The translations under genes and the position numbers were made by a program. Under the pieces are notes generated by a model. The model made no database searches and had not been told where the DNA came from. It was given only the letters and a program-made list of their open reading frames with translations. Source: Phycisphaerae bacterium (GTDB lineage: Bacteria > Planctomycetota > Phycisphaerae > Phycisphaerales > SM1A02). From it: a stretch of 7,621 bases of DNA. Location: contig VGXK01000090.1 in assembly GCA_016873355.1 (NCBI GenBank), positions 1 through 7,621 of the forward strand, given 5' to 3'. Shown here piece after piece: positions 6,249-7,621 of the stretch (position 1 is its first letter; the number at the start of each line of letters is the position of its first letter).

Positions 6249-7439
6249 GTGGCGAAGGAGCGCGTGATCGCTCGAGACGATGCGAACGAGGCGGCGGCGC
6301 CTGCGGGGGCGGCGCGCGGCGTCCGCGACGCCGGCTCCGCGGCGGACGAGCGCATGGTCTCGCGCGAGCGGATCGACGCGGACCTTGCGGTCGAGGAGCT
6401 CGCCCCGGCGATCCGTCCCGCGAAGCTCGGCGAGTACGTCGGCCAGCCGTCGCTCATCGAACGCGTGTCGATCGCCATCCGCGCCGTGCGCGAGCGCGGC
6501 GACCCGATGGAGCACGTGCTGCTGCACGGTCCGCCCGGTCTCGGCAAGACGACGCTCGCCCATGTGATCGCGCACGAGATGGGGAGCCGCGCCGTCGTCA
6601 CGAGCGGACCCGCGCTCACGCGGCCCGGCGATCTCGTCGGCACGCTCACGCGGCTCGAGGCCCGCGACGTGCTTTTCATCGACGAGATCCATCGGCTTCC
6701 GGCGGCGGTCGAGGAGTACATCTATCCGGCGATGGAGGATCTCCGCGTCGACTTCACGGTCGACAGCGGCATGCACTCGAGGGTCATCACGCTTCCGATC
6801 AAGCCGTTCACGCTCATCGGCGCCACCACGCGCGCGGGACTGCTCACGCACGCGCTGCGGAGCCGATTCGGAATCGCGCATCACCTGGACTTCTACGGGC
6901 AGGACGAACTGATCCGCATCCTGCGGCGCGCCGCGGAGGTGCTCGGCATGGGCGCGGTGGCGGCGCCGGCGCTCTCGGCGATCGCGTCGCGCAGTCGCGG
7001 CACGCCCCGCGTGGCGATCCGCCTGCTGCGCCGCGTGCGCGATTTCGCGCAGGTGCGAAATGCGGGGCGAGTCGACGATCGCGCCGTGTCGGGGGCGCTC
7101 GAGCTCGAAGGCGTGGATCCGCTTGGGCTCGACGAACTCGATCGGCGCTACCTGCGCACGATCGCCACGACCTACGAAGGCGGTCCCGTGGGCGTGGAAG
7201 CGGTGGCGGCCACGCTTTCCGACGATTCCGGCACGCTCGAGGACGTCGTCGAGCCGTTCCTGCTCCAGATCGGCTTCCTCGCGCGAACGCGGCAGGGGCG
7301 CAAGCTCACGCCCGCCGCGTGGTCGCATCTCGGACTCGACGCGCCGGCCGGCGCGCGCGACGGACGCGACGATCTCTTCGATCGCGACGCCGCCACCGGC
7401 GGTGAACGCGATTCCACCATCGATCGCACGCGCACATGA
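6249..7439 (+). CDS. ruvB: Holliday junction branch migration ATPase RuvB
   Basis: RuvB is the hexameric AAA+ motor that drives branch migration with RuvA. With GTG 6249 the protein is 396 residues. Seen here: LRP-like entry (AIRPAKLGEYVGQ), Walker A GPPGLGKT at 94-101, Walker B FIDEIHRL around 143-150, sensor 1 TLIGATTRAG at 188-197, arginine-finger segment LRSRFGI at 203-209, sensor 2 RGTPR at 250-254, and a C-terminal winged helix (GGPVGVEAVAATL, then RTRQGRKLT). A normal-length RuvB would start at ATG 6354 (361 residues). However, 31 of the 35 codons from 6249 to 6353 end in G or C while another frame there has a stop at 6265, so translation before 6354 is likely. A TTG start at 6132 would add three LNTDGTAPEAP repeats (435 residues). 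The segment between Walker B and sensor 1 (DFTVDSGMHSRVITLP) differs from the proteobacterial form. No ruvA or ruvC is in the window. The stop overlaps the next ATG (ATGA). Confidence 0.92.
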   Translation: MAKERVIARDDANEAAAPAGAARGVRDAGSAADERMVSRERIDADLAVEELAPAIRPAKLGEYVGQPSLIERVSIAIRAVRERGDPMEHVLLHGPPGLGKTTLAHVIAHEMGSRAVVTSGPALTRPGDLVGTLTRLEARDVLFIDEIHRLPAAVEEYIYPAMEDLRVDFTVDSGMHSRVITLPIKPFTLIGATTRAGLLTHALRSRFGIAHHLDFYGQDELIRILRRAAEVLGMGAVAAPALSAIASRSRGTPRVAIRLLRRVRDFAQVRNAGRVDDRAVSGALELEGVDPLGLDELDRRYLRTIATTYEGGPVGVEAVAATLSDDSGTLEDVVEPFLLQIGFLARTRQGRKLTPAAWSHLGLDAPAGARDGRDDLFDRDAATGGERDSTIDRTRT

Positions 7440-7528
7440 ACGACTCGCCGTACGAAATCCGAGCCACGCTCGAACGGATTCTCACGGCGGTGGAGAGGGG
7501 AAGCGCCGCGGAAGGGTGGAGCTCGTGA
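7436..7528 (+). CDS. Short ORF, probably the 5' piece of a frameshifted membrane-protein gene
   Basis: The ATG overlaps the ruvB stop (ATGA). The frame encodes 30 residues (MNDSPYEIRATLERILTAVE, then RGSAAEGWSS) and stops at TGA 7526-7528. The sequence is an amphipathic helix such as often precedes the membrane segment of small YQ-W-type membrane proteins, and that segment appears right after it in another frame. I infer that one base, or a four-base TGGG-like unit, is missing near 7511-7520. An independent 30-residue peptide with a GTGA overlap to the next gene is the alternative. Confidence 0.4.
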   Translation: MNDSPYEIRATLERILTAVERGSAAEGWSS

Positions 7529-7621
7529 TTGCGATCGTGCTCTCGCTCGCGACGCTTTCCTCCACCTGGTGCGGCTACCAGGCGAGCCAGTGGTCCGGAG
7601 CCGCCGGCGGATTGCATTCGA
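7525..7621 (+). CDS. N-terminal membrane segment of a small inner-membrane protein (3' truncated by window end)
   Basis: From GTG 7525 (or GTG 7516) the frame is open to the window end. It begins VIAIVLSLATLSSTWCGYQA, a transmembrane helix running into a WxGYQAxxWSG motif. From memory this matches a group of uncharacterised bacterial membrane proteins with ATAWSGYQ-ARW-G near the N-terminus. GTG 7525 overlaps the upstream TGA as GTGA and has GGAG only 3 nt before it. GTG 7516 would add VEL. The frame is also open upstream, but there it is the wrong frame of ruvB. Most likely it joins the 5' piece at 7436 through a frameshift. Confidence 0.55.
   Translation, partial: MIAIVLSLATLSSTWCGYQASQWSGAAGGLHS

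Noticed and set aside
5298..7328. Long minus-strand open frame of 676 codons
   Set aside because: It is antisense to HAD, lemA and ruvB, which have clear family motifs; its RRRLRRRAIRVQ repeats are just the reverse reading of the 33-bp array.
5348..7405. Plus-strand open frame of 685 codons across lemA and ruvB
   Set aside because: It is out of frame with three recognised proteins and rich in Arg/Gly/His runs; a high-GC shadow.

Overview
The window is very GC-rich chromosomal DNA, tightly packed with protein genes on both strands. No rRNA, tRNA, CRISPR array, IS element or phage gene was seen. Gene content and style suggest a Planctomycetota bacterium, perhaps of the Phycisphaerae: secreted proteins with long Pro/Ala linkers, a nucleotidyltransferase-like/radical-SAM-like fusion, and a RuvB with the KPFTLIGATTRAG sensor region. 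That placement is an inference from recall and was not tested.

Layout. (1) Bases 2-1390, plus strand: 3' part of a fusion with a nucleotidyltransferase-like N-terminus, a radical-SAM-like barrel and a SPASM-like tail. Every cysteine expected for the radical SAM cluster is gone, so it looks like a pseudoenzyme. (2) 1499-2224, plus strand: a stand-alone Lon N-terminal (substrate-binding) domain protein. (3) 2234-3148 and 3156-4739, minus strand: a two-gene unit of an unrecognised exported helical protein followed 7 nt later by an exported cyclophilin-like protein whose active site is eroded. It converges on the Lon-domain gene with 9 nt between stops. (4) From 4738, plus strand: a run of overlapping genes, HAD hydrolase (4738-5502), lemA (5499-6104), ruvB (core from 6354, probable start 6249, end 7439), then a small membrane-protein gene at the edge (7436 onward) that appears split by a frameshift.

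The divergent units at 4737-4740 share one CATG in which each strand reads its own ATG, if the minus-strand start is right. HAD/lemA and ruvB/next gene each overlap by ATGA, which suggests co-transcription and translational coupling. Between lemA and ruvB lies a 33-bp tandem array (6109-6236); each unit holds a perfect hairpin and a GGAGG-N5-TTG that mimics a translation start.

Functional links are weak. ruvB is Holliday-junction branch migration, lemA an inner-membrane protein of unclear role, and the HAD protein a probable small-phosphoester phosphatase. I see no convincing new multi-gene system. The best leads are the cysteine-less radical-SAM-like protein, the hairpin array in front of ruvB, the exported pair with the degenerate cyclophilin, and a marked excess of the hexamer CGATCG.
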